The notes under the pieces: model-generated
Seen by the model: only the letters and a program-made list of their open reading frames with translations
Told to the model about the DNA's origin: nothing
Database searches by the model: none
Shown: positions 12,406 to 26,600 of the stretch, one piece after another
Position numbering within the stretch: the stretch's first letter is position 1
How the letters are laid out: every line of letters begins with the position of its first letter
Assembly: GCA_037903475.1 (NCBI GenBank)
Contig: JBAJFG010000403.1
Span: 1 to 64,000 of the forward strand
Source: Ancylostoma caninum
Lineage: Eukaryota; Nematoda; Chromadorea; Rhabditida; Ancylostomatidae
Direction of reading: 5' to 3'
Length of the DNA stretch: 64,000 nt
Position numbers and translations under genes: made by a program

Positions 12406-14663
12406 ATGGTTCGACTGGGAGCTTGGCTGCTGGCAGCCATCCTCGTGGCGACACTCGACTCCACAGTCGCCACCAACTGCTCAGCCGCTGATGCGACCAG
12501 AAACTGTATCGACGGTCTGATCGTGCCCATCTGGTGAGAATAGACTAATCCCAGGAATCACTTATTCGGGAAGCATGGCAGTGGTGCCTCAGGAATTTTT
12601 TGCTTGAGCTGCTTGAGTGATTTTTAGCTGCTTTCAGAGCACCTATATAAGCAAACATTAGCCTATTTTTAATAATTTCTCAAGCGATTCAGAATAGTCT
12701 CTGTGCTTCATGATGTAATTCCTCTTTTGTCGATTTCGTGAAAGCTCGTGAATATCCCTGTGCGTTAGCTTCATTGCATTTACAACAAAAGAGGAATTTC
12801 CCAAGCCTTCACATACATAGTTAACCATTGAGGCCCTTGGATACCTCTAGCTGATCATTTCAGGCTTTCTAACAGCTTTTATCTTACCCTCCACTTTGGA
12901 AGCACTTCGCTGTCACTCATGGATTTGCAGAACTTCTTAGAAGCGTACTGCAAATGCTTAGAAAAAAGTCCAAAGTCAAGTGGAACGTTTAACTAATGCT
13001 GAAAAATTTTATTAAATTATGACAGCTCTATGGAACTGTTCCGCGGACATTCGCTCTCTTCTTAAGCATATCTAAAGTTTTCTTTTAGTATCTATACCAA
13101 TTTTGGGGGCTTTTTGGCGAGATTTAGCTAATTTTTGAAATCTTTCGTAGCAGTTCAGCAGCATAGTGTCTCCAAGGGATATCACAGCAACTTAGTAGCA
13201 CATGCTCATCCTCAGAGATTTTTAGCGCTTTGCCTAATTTTTAAGGGTTTCAGAGCGATTTTGAGGAATGTAGCTGACCTTTAGGATATTCAGAGTCTCT
13301 AGCGAGCTTCCGCATGTTCTTGAGGATTTCCGGGGTGATGCGGCAAACGTGATCCATGGGATTCCCACAGCGCTCTAGCAGCTTTACCAAGGATTTTCGG
13401 AATTTTTTTTCTTTAACCTATCCGTATCTGTGTCCGTAGAGGTGTTGCGGAACGTTTACCCTAAAGTTGCTAAAGTTTTTCACAGCTCTCGGGAAGCTTT
13501 GATCTGAGTCAATTAGTGCTCTTGTCAGCTATGATATCACTTACTCATTTATATAGATAAGGGGACTTGAGTTCAGGACTTTTTATAGACCGGAGTGCTG
13601 GTCCAATAACCACACCCTCATTATAACAAAAAAGATTTTGTGTTTATTCCTTGGGTATGGATCATCAATGAAGATTTAGTGTTCAAAATCCCTCAACAAC
13701 CCTTACTGGCCTATATCTATTCCTTATTCGAAGCAACTGGTCGCTCACAGAAGTCTATTGCAAGGCGCCGAACCTCTTGGACTCGAAAGACTCGGATTCC
13801 AGGTGTTCATGAGCAGTGCGCGCTCGTCTAAGCCTTAATGTAAACAAATTTAGTCCGATGTCGTTTTTGTTGCATTTCCATGGCGCTGCATAAGTGAAGT
13901 CATCATCAGGGAAGGAAAGTTCTCACATTCCAGATGAAACGGGAGGTTTTACATTTCCTCGATATCCCTTAGTGTTAATTTTCTAAGCCATAGAAGGAGA
14001 GATTTTCCGTTTCGCTTTTTGAAAAGCTCTCCGGGGACTTTCCCAGCTCCCAAATGAGTCTGATCGTAAAAAAATTGAAGGCTCCGTAGATTCCTGTGCG
14101 ACAGAGCATTTATCAAATAGGCTACTGCTCCTGGAGCTAAACGACTCGATGAGGACCACATGCCAGATCGGCAAGAGCATTCCCCTGCCATGAAATCAAA
14201 GATCAAATTCACATCAAATATAATAGATTCATTAAAATTTCATTTTTCAGGCGGCCGTTTCTGGATCTCTCCCCTGGCGACAAGATCATGCGTGGTGTGA
14301 TCTATTTCCTTGTTATAGCCTACTGTTTCTTGGGAGTTTCTATCGTAGCCGATCGCTTCATGAGCAGTATTGAAGTGATTACGAGGTCAGTCCAGAGGTT
14401 TTCCAGAGAAGAAAAATTGTGAAAAATGACCAGCTTGTTTTTCATAGTCTTGAGTAAAAGTTAGCTTTCCGCTGACAAAAACAATCTGACATCAAGAAAT
14501 TCCAACTCTGGATTTTCACCCACACACAGAATACCAGGTGTAACGGCGACCTCTTTCAGTATGGAGCGAAAAATTATTGTGAAGCGACCGGGACTTGATC
14601 CAATGGAAGTAAATGTTCGTATATGGAACGATACGGTCTCTAATTTGACCCTCATGGCCTTGG
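12406..14663 (+). CDS. ncx: NCX exons 1-3: signal peptide, extracellular N-terminus, TM1 and start of TM2
   Basis: Exon 1 (12406-12533) encodes a cleavable signal peptide (MVRLGAWLLAAILVATLDST) followed by two cysteines before GLIVPIW, as in animal NCX N-termini. Exon 2 (14251-14385) gives the first membrane helix, with GVSIVADRFMSSIEVIT just after it. Exon 3 (14560-14663) carries RIWNDTVSNLTLMALG, the entry to alpha repeat 1. The ATG at 12406 was chosen because an acceptor-like CCCTGCAG ends at 12399, six bases upstream, and the signal peptide starts there. In-frame ATGs upstream, within the open frame from 12310, would need read-through of that acceptor. Confidence 0.93.
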
Positions 14664-17600
14664 GTGAGTGAAACTATGACAGAATACTGTCTCTACAGTT
14701 TCAGCGAAACATGTGTAAGAGCAAAAGGTTGCTCCTTTGTTGAAATCGCAATGGCTAATTCTCAAACGAGCAGATTTCCGATCGAAAACTCTAATTTTCT
14801 CCAAAAAAAATTTCGAATTTCGGGGTGCTTAGTTACTCTAGTTACCACGCCTTTATATTTAGGTGTAATTATCTAAGATACTATGATCAGTGTTCACACA
14901 CCTTCTGGAGTTCACTTAGGTACCTTCCAATTTCCGGTTTTGGTCTTCCGCTCCTCGAAGGTTCTCTTCCATTAGACACAGATGAGATGTAGACAGAAGG
15001 GTTTACGAGGAATTTAGGCTTAACATTTTTCGGCACAAATAATCCATCACGGCTCCTCGATAATTTATAATCACAGAATGAAACAGCCAAAGGAGACAAG
15101 CTTCATCCCTTATAATTGCTACACTCAGACAAATTGTCGGAAGGACCGCAGCAGAAGGAGATCGCGCTCATGTGGTTAAGGAGCGAGAGACACAGAGATG
15201 AAAATTTTCGGAAGGAATGCAGCAGCTATTCGAAAGCAATGCAGCAGGGAACCGGAAGGATCGCAGGTCACCTGCCTGTCGGTTCTTCCGGTTTTCAGCT
15301 GCAGTCCTTCCGAAGAATTGTCTGAGAAATCACTTTTGGACGTTAGTAGTAGGTCTTGAATTTGCTGGCTATTGAAGCTACCGTAAAATATCCTCGGGAA
15401 GAACACAGTAATAATCCCCTTTTTTACAATGTAGTTTGAACAACGAATATCAACTTTGACTGCAGTGGAAAACATTAAAATTCTCTTTATGGTTGTCGCC
15501 TTCTCATTTGCTCATAATAGATGGATTTAATGAATAAAAGTTGCTCTCCGTTTCCTTTCATTTTTTTTTCAAATTCCTCCTCACCAATTCCTGCGTAAAA
15601 AACTTACTGAGGAGCAGGAAACCTACTTTTATGTTTAGTTCCCGTACAAGGATCATGCACGAAACGAAAACTGAACAGACCACAGAATTTCAATATGACT
15701 TTAGAAATTACTCTGGGTTTACAGTTAGGTTAGCGCAGCCCCAGGACGGTAGTGAAACCCACCACTCGATGCTGTCCATGGACCCCATGCGATTTTTTCA
15801 TAACCACTATTACCAGTATTGATTACTTTACAGGGCCGATCGCCACACCTCATTCAGTTGTACACATTTGAAATTCCAATGTGTCTACATGAGTTTTCTA
15901 GCAACAGCATAAAAAAGACTTCTTTGTTCCTTCTAAACTAGACATAGGCCAGTCTAGGGCTAGGCCAGTGAATGGCCAATTTCTAACATGTTTTGAGAGT
16001 CATTTTCCTAGTCTTCAATAGAGGTATAAGAAATCCAAGAGCTATGCCCCGGGTCTCAGCATCCGTGAGAATTTTCACATTTTGGAATAAGAAATTGTGT
16101 AACGTGTGAGCAAGTGAGGTAGCAATTGAGTCACAACTAGGAAGTGACCTCAGAGAATTATCACTTATCTGAGAAAATCTTGTGATGAAACGAACAAAAG
16201 CATCTGCTATGGAGAATACATCTTACAATGCCTTAGTTTACAAGGATCGGTAATGCAGAGCGCATGCAGTTTACAAGGATCGGTAATGCAGAGCGCATAC
16301 CTGTCGGTCCTGCCCAAGTGACAGGACCACACGCGTCCGTGGCAGGACATCTGCACCTTCAAAAGCATGAATGAAAAACATCACCTCGATCTCCACGAGT
16401 TTCTGGATATTCCGCGCAGTTATATCGCTGAAACAGAATCCTACGTCTCTCAGAACCCTGAAAGTCACCCCTTCCCCCGGCTCACGGAATTCCCTGGCAA
16501 GATACAAACACGAAAATTCCCAAGAATGAGTATCCATCGATCCTATGGGGCTGCTTAAGTTACGTTAGTTGCAATAGTGTCATTGCTGCTTAGTTAATAA
16601 TGTTTGTGAATGGCAAAAACACCTAGAACAAAGTCAAGATGAACCTCTCGAGCCAGTCGCAGGCAACTGGATTTGGGCTGGATGCATAATTTGTGAATAA
16701 GTTTTTGGGTAGTAAAATTCCTGCATACTAGTTTGATCAGTCCTCTACAGAACTAGCTGTGGAGAGAAACTGGTTATTAAAAAGCCAATAAAATATGTCT
16801 GCTCAGTTTTCTTCTGTTTTCTCTGCATCCTCGAAACCAAAGCAGTTCTCCAATTCAAGTATTCTTACAGGTTCCTCGGCCCCCGAAATTCTTTTGTCTA
16901 TTATTGAGGTGAGTAGTGAAGAAAACTCGTTTATAAACAAATTTTACTTCTGTTGGATTTTCTCCTGAACCAAAAAGCCTTTTCCAGATTATTGCGAAAA
17001 AATTCGAAGCTGGTGATCTCGGCCCAAATACGATCGTCGGCTCCGCTGCGTTCAATCTTTTCATGATTATCGCTATTTGTGTTTCGGTGATTCCAAAGGG
17101 TGAAGTACGACGTCAAAAGCATTTAGATGTGTTTTTCGTCACAGCATCTTGGTCAGTTTTCTTTTCATCCAGTCAAATTTTCTTACTGTCTCCATTTCAT
17201 TCCTAAAGTATAGCTATTAGTGCTAAATGTCCCAAAAATCAGGTCAATTTTCGCCTACATTTGGATGTACGTAATTCTTGCTGTGACGTCACCTGGAGAA
17301 ATCGAAATCTGGGAGGGCCTGCTCACTTTCGCCTTCTTCCCACTTACAGTGTTCACTGCCTGGATCGCTGACATCAAAATCATTCAGGTATGGTAATGTG
17401 ACGTTTTTTTCTGCTCTAGTAATGCCATAAGTAGAAAAATAGTAAGACTATTCAAAATTGTAGAGCTCGAGGAAGTTATTTACTAGGCAACGAGAAATTT
17501 AAGCTTCTAGGTTTTCTAGGCCATTGTAGTTCTATGTTATTATTTTTCTAGGCTATTGCTTGGCAACATTTACTACAGTTGGGTTGCTATTGTAGTTTTT

Positions 17601-20600
17601 TACTCATTTATGATTAACTTGGTATTCCAAGAGTCAAGGAATCGATCTACCACGCTTAAAAACCTGTGAATAGTAGCAGGAATACATGACTGATTAGTAT
17701 ATTACTTGTAGTATCTTATGAAAACTACATAATTATCATCTAGTATGCCTTTTCTTCTGCTGTTTATGTGCTTAGTTCCTTCTTGGGTCACTAAATTATG
17801 CGTGAACCTGCGCGACTGAACCCAAAAAAAAATGGGAAGATACTCCCACTCTTCTTAGAAGATCCATTCTTCTCTGTGATTTCCTTCTCTAATCTTACAT
17901 TTAACAAGTACTCAATAAAGGTAAAAGACAATTAGTGTCTCGGGATACACGTGCCGCGCCGCCTCATCTAACACTCTGATTGTCTGCGTATCCGCACATT
18001 TCATCGTTCTCACACTTCTAATTCTTGAGCGGTACGGCTCTGCTCAACTTTCCGGACGCTATGTCACCGTTATTGCTGAAATCGCAGAGACATCATCTGA
18101 TCTAGGTCTCAGGAAAGAAAAGTCGCGCAGAATTTCCATCATCGTTCCCTTGTTTTCCTGGGAAATTTCTTTCCGAAAATATTAGAACCATTATGAAGAA
18201 ACTATTGAAATACCGCTCAATCCCACACTTTTATGGCGAGTTCTTTGCACTTGCTTATGCCGCTCTTGCAATTTCTGTCGGTTTCCTGAGAAAATTTCCC
18301 AGAAATACATGCGATTCCTGCAGTGTTTTCTCTATCATGGGTGACTTACACAGGACTTCTTCCATGTGAAAAGTAGAAACGTAGTAGTGCACAATTTTTC
18401 GGTTCCAATGGGTATATGCACTTGCCGTCAGCGCTATTTCGAGGCCCATTTTCCACAAATCTCTCCGATAACACCGTCATCTACGCGATAATGGCAGCAA
18501 TATGCACCCTACTATTGTTGAAATTGAAGTTGAAAGGGGGCGAGGTCTACATTTACCACACACACACGTATGCACTGGGATTCTGCACTTATGGGAGTGG
18601 GCAAATTCGTAGAAATGGAGGTCGTACGGAATGGGGGAACAGTCGCGGAAGGAAACCACATGACTATGCACTGGTCAACCCTAAAAAGATAATAACTTCA
18701 GAAAAAAACACAAAAAAAATTCGAAAATGCATTTACTTTAGGCAAAAAATACAAAGAATAAACAAAAAATGAAAACAAAGGTATCTAATCTCCGTTTCGT
18801 TCTTTCCTTAAAATAATAAATTTTTAGACATGTTGCAAATCATCCTGAGCATTTCGTAGATTTACCCCTCTTATTCCAGTGTATAGATGATTACCTGCTC
18901 CATATGACCTCGATGGCATACTCCAAGTATAAACAGTAAATAAATATTGTAAAAATGTAAATAATGTAAACTGAACAAATTACAAGCAGCCAAAATAGCA
19001 GTAGCAACAATAAACAAATAAAATAATCGTAGCATCATGCAGAGTGAGAGCCTGGTAGTTGTGTTTTTGCCGGCCGAATCGATCATTATTCGAATCGTTC
19101 GAATATTCGAATACGTGCAGTGAACTAGAGGCCAACAATCGGTTAAATTACAAGGCTTTCCTTTTTATTCTTTTATTCTATTATGCGCTTTTGCAAAGTA
19201 TGTTCGTCCCTATGTAACTGGATACATATCGCTTTATATCGCTTTCGGTTCAGTTTGCATGGATTTTGCACAGAACGTGGATGACGTAAGCGTTTCCAAA
19301 AATTGCTTCAAGTCCTGCGTACCATTAGACAAGGATTTTTCCTGATTCAACAGTCAATGAAAATTCTTTTTGTTGCAGTTGTTGTTGTTTTGGAAACATT
19401 GTTTATTCAAAATTATGTACTTCAACCACCGTAACCAGGACATCTGCTCCAAAAAAAAACTCCGCTGGCAAAACATCTCCCAGCACCAAGAGCATTACCC
19501 AATATTAAGCATGTACGAGGAGTGTTTCCCAGTAACGAGCCCGTTTTTGCGCTTTGTATCACAATGTGAACCAAACAATCACCAGCTTATCGCTGAGAAT
19601 TTTTGTGAACGGCACGTTTTCGTGCACGGCGGTGTTGGATCCGCTTGTTATCCGAGCTTCTTGAAGAGGATTTGCACAAGAGCTGATGCTCAAACGCTAA
19701 TATCAGTGGGGATGAGGGCAGAGTCTTTCCTCAATGAGCACAGGCAGGGAACCTGAAAATAGCACCTCAACGAGAATAAGCTGTTGCAGAATCGTTTCCT
19801 ACCTCGTCGCTATCGTCGTGGATCTCACGGAATGATCGCCACAGAAGGCGAAGAAATGAAGATGTTGGAGAGCAATGGTATCACGCAGGCGTACAAAGAT
19901 TTTACCCAGGTGAGTAGAATGATAATTTTTTATTTCCTTATTTATACTGTAAATCATTCATCGCATAACAATCGCTGGTGGTAAGCATGGTAAGCACATT
20001 GGTAAGTAAAATGGTTTGAAACTTGAATAAACGTTTCGTCTAATTATTTGGAATAATTACTTCAGTCCAGGGCCGTGATGCACAATTACCCATGGTAAAA
20101 GTGTTAGCGCACCCGGTTTGCCTTTTACCAAGCATCCATTATCAATTTTAACCATACGTGACGTTATCTATAGCCAACTGTTACCCGTGGGTGTGATACT
20201 ACCCATCCCTCCAATGCTGCATCCAGGAAGAGTAGTTCATGGGGAGGACATGGTAGGAGCGGATTCAAGCGCATACTATGGATATTCTACTGATAATCCA
20301 ATCATTTCTTCCTTACTTGGACCTTTTCCCGAAACTAGAAAAGCATTTATCTAGGTTTTTTCATTCATCAAACTTGGCAGTAGTTTAAGTAGTTAGCGTT
20401 CTAAGACAAGAGGAGAATAACGAATACGAAAAACCTATACATGTTTATTTGTTTGCATTTGTATTTACTTATTTGTGTGTATTTATTGCTATTTTACTAT
20501 TGCTATTATTCATTTCCCTTTGAAAAAATAGTTCTTCTAGGCTGACTATGTTGATCCTGCCGTCCGTGCATTTGAAGAGCATCGACAAGAATTCATAGAG

Positions 20601-23600
20601 CTGATGAGGGAGATCCGGAAGAAGAATCCGCACATCTCTCCCACAGACCTGCAGAAACAGGCTGAGTATGAGATGATCACGAGGCCAGTTTTTCGTGTTT
20701 GTTTTATAGAAAAAATGAACTTTTTCTTGTTAAACAAATATATTACAGCAACTTGTGAACAAATAGCAATAAGTATGAATAAACTGGGATTCACTTCTAG
20801 AGAATGACATTTTTTGCGTCGCCTAAGGGCACCAAACGTTTGGTTTTAGAGGACCAAAATCTCGAGCGTTCTATCGTGTACAAGCCACCAGACGTCTAAT
20901 TGGAGGTGGTGACATCGTTAAGAAGCGAATCGACAAGGAACACAACAAAGCTGTTGATGCGGTGAGTTCTTTCTTTTTTTTTTTTTTGCTCGCACGTTTT
21001 CATTCCACTTCACTCCTCCATACCCATAATATTTTTGCTTTACGTATTTAGTGCAAATAAATTTATTCCATCGGTCAGAATGTACTTTCCATTGTGTCTT
21101 CTTGCTTTTTTTCATTTCGGAACATATGAAACACCCATTGTCGCCGTCGTCAGCGATGTCGATTCCGCTGCTTATTGATTTTGGGCGGAGCATTGCTGCG
21201 GCATTGGTCACCGATAATCGATACGTACCAAATCGATATCGCCCTCCTCACGACGAAAGAGTATAGGGACAGTCACGGGTCGACACAAAAAACAGCTGTA
21301 AAAATAATGAATATATTTATCGGTTTTAAAATTTCAATAATCCTCAAAATCAAATTTTCAAAATTTCAATCATTACTACCCAGTTATGATTGCGAGAAAT
21401 AAACGGTTTAGAACCTGAACTGAAAATTGCTCATTATTGTCTTCACTTATATGATTATTTTTCTCTCCCTATACTTTTATTTTTCATCTCCACTACAGAA
21501 TTTCACGCCTCCCAAAGCTCCCATCTATCCAGAGGCGAAGCCTGCATGACATATTGCCGCAGGCACCATTCCACTTCCCACCTCCACGGCCATCAGCCAT
21601 GTCTAGATGGATGATTATAACTACAGCGTGAACGTACTAACCGCATCCGTTAAGCAGAACCATACATATTTCAGTTAGTGCAGGCTCAAGAGAAGCAGAC
21701 TCGTGAGAACACCTGCAAGATCTACTTCGATCCGGCACATTACACTGTACTCGAGAACATTGGCAATTTTGATGTCGTCGTTGGACGGTGAGTTCTGCAT
21801 TTGCACTCGAAGAGGTTTTCCAGCTTTATTGCTTTTGCTCGGCTATCTAATGACTGCCCTTGGAGGTATTTGAGCTAGCAATAACCAGGCAACGATGAGT
21901 TTTTATGTCACGTAGCGGCAATATCGGGGAAGTGAGCATAGTTCGTGTAGGGATTTGTGTAGGGATACGGCAGCGACGATTTCGCTTTTGGAGCTTTGTT
22001 TAGTCTCCAAAAGGTGCTACTATCATGAAATCTGTGCTGGGATTCACGAGCGTTCCCAGGATAATTCTCTGCTTCTCGCTGCTCTGGAATGGACGAGCTC
22101 ATCAATTAAAATATAATGTAACTTGCTATGTTTGCCACGACTTATCATCGTTAACTGAGACAACTGCCTAAGAAAGAAGTTACCCAACATTACCCGCTAA
22201 AATTGTCCATTTTGGATGAGCGGGTAGGTTATAATCTGGAATCCTGGAACCTTCATGAATACTCACTAAGTACTGATGTGTCCAATTACGACACATCCTC
22301 AACAGCCTCCTGCACTATCCTGAGAAGAGGATAAAAGGCTCGATGTCCGTGTCCCCGTGGTTTTGCCCTTTCCGACTTGAGAATAATTAGCCGAGCGTTA
22401 TTCAAAAATTGCATAAACCCACTAATAATAGCACCTCATTAAACATCTTAGATTAAAGATAGATTGAATCCGAGCTGTTTTCTCGAGATAAGACAGGAAT
22501 AATGGCCTCCCATACACTGTTCCATCGGAGCTTGACGCGCGCGCGGGTAGTAAGCGTCCGATAATCCTTGATAATAACCTGAAGCAATGGGTCAGGAAAT
22601 TAGCCGTAGTGCACGTGTGGTCTGCCGCTGAACAATTGACCTTACTGCCTTGAGAGTTCCAGGAAGGATTATAACCTACCCGCTCATCCAAAATGGACAA
22701 TTTTAGCAGGTAAAGATCGGTAAATTCTTTCCTAGAGGCTCTCGATCCAGGTACGTAGCTATAAGATGAGTATACCAATCCCCACTTTAGCAGACATTTA
22801 TTCATAGGTAAGTTTAGCTATCCCTGGCCCAATTTAATGCGATGAATTGGACCAAAATTTGAGGGCTTTCAGTGTTTTTTTTAAAATTTTCTCTGGAGCA
22901 CTGCACATTCTTCTATTAGCCCGTGTATTGATTTTGCCCTCAATAGGTTACTAGTTATTAGTTTCAATTCTCTCAGCTTGTTATTCCAGAGATGGTGGTC
23001 CAGAAGGTCTTACCGTTATGGTGGACTACTACACTGAAGATGGCACAGCAAATGCCGGGTCGGATTATGTTCCCGTAAAGGGAACGCTCACCTTCTACCC
23101 AGATGATAAGTATCAGGTGACCTCATAAGTCTCCAAGCTATGTTATCTCATCCTCTCTGTTCATTTTTTTCTGAAAGCAAGCCTGAAAAAGTCGAGAAAT
23201 TTCGCGCCACAACTGCCGAATATGTCTGTGTTTAGAAAATCTCCATCGAAATTGTGGACGATGACGTTTTCGAAGAAGATGAGCACTTCTACCTCCATCT
23301 ACGAAACCTCCGCGTCCGCACCAAGGATGGTCTGATCTTGGACCCCTCAAGGATTGGTGGACTACCTGTGGCGCAGCTAGAGATGCCAGCTACCGCAACT
23401 ATTATGATTCTTGGTGAAAACCAATTTTTTATCCGTTTTTTTTCTCATAAGAACACTGAGGAACAGTATAAATTATTCAGATGACGACCACGCTGGTGTG
23501 TTCTCGTTCGAGCACGATCATTTCCAAATCATTGAGAGTTGTGGACATCTCTCGATAAGAGTTCAAAGACACTCCGGTGCCAGAGGAAAAGTTGTCATCC

Positions 23601-26600
23601 CTTACAGGTTCGCAGTTTCTCCTCAATAAATTCTATTGCTGCTGATTATTTTCTTGGATTTTTTCTTCATAGAGCCTCCGTAAAAATTTTGGGCTATTCA
23701 CAGCGTATTGCCACGCTGAAAAATATAAACTTAGCTATCCTATGGTCTTATTTTTGGCTTCGATCCGACAAAGACTCATCATCTAAGCTACACCTGCTGC
23801 AGTTCTTTTGGCAAATTATCAGTTACACTGTTGAATTTGCTTACTGTTATTTACTGGAACTCTAGTTCGTATTTTTCCACCTCTTGAGTTCAACGAAGTA
23901 ACAGCAAGCTCGGATTTTTTTGAGCAAACGCAACCAATCTTCAATGCGTCACTAACATGCATATTTTCTATCAATCTTGTGGACTGCCTTTTTTGAGGAT
24001 ACCACATTTTTTAGGACATCAGATGGAACTGCCATTGGAGACAAGCATTTCGAGACTAAGGAAGGAGAATTGGTCTTCGATGACAACCAGACAGAGTGAG
24101 TCTGATTTCAGGGACCTTACTCGGTGTTTGGTATAGCTGAGAGAAAATAACAATGCCCACCTAGGATAGCAATGTCTACATAGTATTTCTGGAAAAAAAA
24201 CTAGAAAAGTAGCGAAGAGTTTGAGAAGGAAGTCAGGCAAACCTATAAAACAATTCACTTTCGCTACGTTTTCGAAAAGTGGCTACAGAAAGAGCTCTAC
24301 AAAAAAAGCCAACTTATTAGGTGTTTGCTGTTACCGCTTAAGTTGGAACAAGGAAAATTTCCTTCTTCCCATAGAAAAATGAAAGGAAAAACCCCGACAA
24401 CCAATCTTCTGTTTCGTTCCTCCCAAAAGGGAATTGAATACATGGCCTTCTCTGGGAGTCATCACTAGGGGCGAAGGCCATAAATAGGAAGGGCAAATCA
24501 ACTTATCTTTGATGAATTTTCTAAAAAACTACCATGTAGCGAATGGAGCTATTTTCCGCCTCGTATTACTGGGGTTGTAGACGAATTGGTGCAGATTTTT
24601 GTACCAATTTTTTATTCCTGCAACGCTTCGGGGAACCACCCCTTTGAGTTTCATCAATTTATCGAACTAGTCATCAATAAATCCTACTCAAAATAGTATA
24701 AGAGTTCATAATATTTTATTTTCTCTCCTTCTTTCCTCAGAGAATGGGGAGACCACATGTTGGATCAGTTTATCTCCTCCCTTGATCTTTTCGAAGAGTT
24801 CAAGTAGCCAAACTTGGGGGTTTTCCAGGGAACGCATACACCATTAAGATTACCCAAGGTAAACGTGTTGACACCACATAAATTACCGCATCATCAATAC
24901 AGGGCAGGTCAAGACGTTCACCCTAGGTAATCTCGATGATGCATCTAGGCCCAGTCTACTACTATTTTGCCTCCTTTGCTTTTCGCTCTATCTTTGATCT
25001 TCTAGATTATAAACTTTCTACTACATTTTTTTGTTCAAATAATTATTGTTCCACTCCCCTGGTATTCTAAAGTGCCCAGCACCTGTCGATGTCGTCAGAA
25101 CTACTGCAAGAGCACCTTATCGTTCGTGTAAGTGTTGTACTAAGGAGTACGAGTCGGTGGCACATGGCACGTGTGCTGGCGCGGCTGCAGCCACTCGGCC
25201 GGCGTGACGCTGCCTCGCCATCGCCTCGCTCTCAACCTTGCTGAAGTGGATTCTCAAGTGCCCGAATACTAGCTAACAGAGCAGAAGCCAACACTGATAT
25301 TACTCGCCCTTCGCCAGGGGATTTGTTCGGATGAGAGCAGAGATTGGGTTACAGAGTCGCCACAAAGGGATCGGACACTGGTGCTGTGCAGTTTTTCTCT
25401 TTCTTTGCAATGTCAAGCGGAAAAAACTTGGAAAAAAGATCAGAATCGAAAAATGTGTTTAAAGAAGCTCAAGGGGTCAGAAGTTGATATAGTGAGTTAG
25501 GGGAATAAGTTCTCGCGGTTTTTCATGGACGTGGAAACCACATTCTTTCATGAACAATATCAATTACACTTGATGGGTTGCGAAGCTGCTTCCCTCTTCT
25601 ATTAATGCTGCTAAGGACAGGGCAGATTCTCCACTCCATGTCTACGAAAAATTCCGTTGTTAGAGATACTCATTTTGTAGCACACAACCACAACTCTTAG
25701 ATCACAGTTTTTGAAGTGAGTAAAGAACTAAACAAAATAGGGGGTGTATGACTGCTCCAGAATTGTAGAGGCGGAACTACTGGAAATCCTCAGCATTCGA
25801 GTTTCTTGCTAATCATTTTGATGAAACTATCACAGAGAAATCGAGCATACTCATTGTGAAAGATCACCCCATATTGAGCATATTGTTAAGAATTAGCATG
25901 AGTGGTGACTTTTTCCTACACTCAAAGCAACCTTAGCGGGTAATCTTCTCTATATCTCACAAACTGGGTGTCCGGAACGAGAAGCAACTTCAAATTTGCC
26001 CTGTCTAAAGCGGGTATAACACTTCTGTGATGTCCTTCCTATAGTAGAGGTTCCTCTTACATCTTTAAATGTCATTGATATACCTAGTCACTTGGGCCAT
26101 ATTTGATCCATGACTGAAGCCGAACGGTAATCGCATGCGGGGAAGTTCAATTTTCTTTTCTTTTATTTTATTTTCTTTCTTTTTGCCGAAATCCTAGAAA
26201 AAATATAATAGCTTGCAGGATCACATTCCATGCGGTAGAAAACAAGGTGAAGCGAGAACTGTGAAACGTGTTTGTGTCACTCACAAAGAGCACGTCAAGA
26301 GCTACAAAGTGGGCCATGAAGGCATATCAAGCAATGTTTTAATCACCGTGAAGAAACAAATTATAGAAAAGCGCACGAACTTATTCCTCAACCTACAGTC
26401 GGCTCCGGCAGCCACTGCAAGTGGGCGCCGGCGGGCACCCGCTGCCGCCACCCTCCGGCGCCCCGGTATTAATGAGCTATGTATAAATCACTCGAGCTTG
26501 GGAGAAAGCGAAGAAAAATACAGTTTTAGTTCATAGTAGACAGAGTGCAGTGGATATGTTAAGGCTATGAAGCAGGAGACCATTTCCACAACTTTCCTGT

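Noticed and set aside
16271..16537. 88-codon minus-strand frame in NCX intron 3
   Set aside because: Overlaps the tandem duplication, no start or splice context, no recognised domain.
21500..21552. Exon-like CAG-AATTTCACGCCTCCC stretch in NCX intron 9
   Set aside because: In the needed phase it stops after 16 codons, and exons 9 and 10 already join to give the conserved family sequence.
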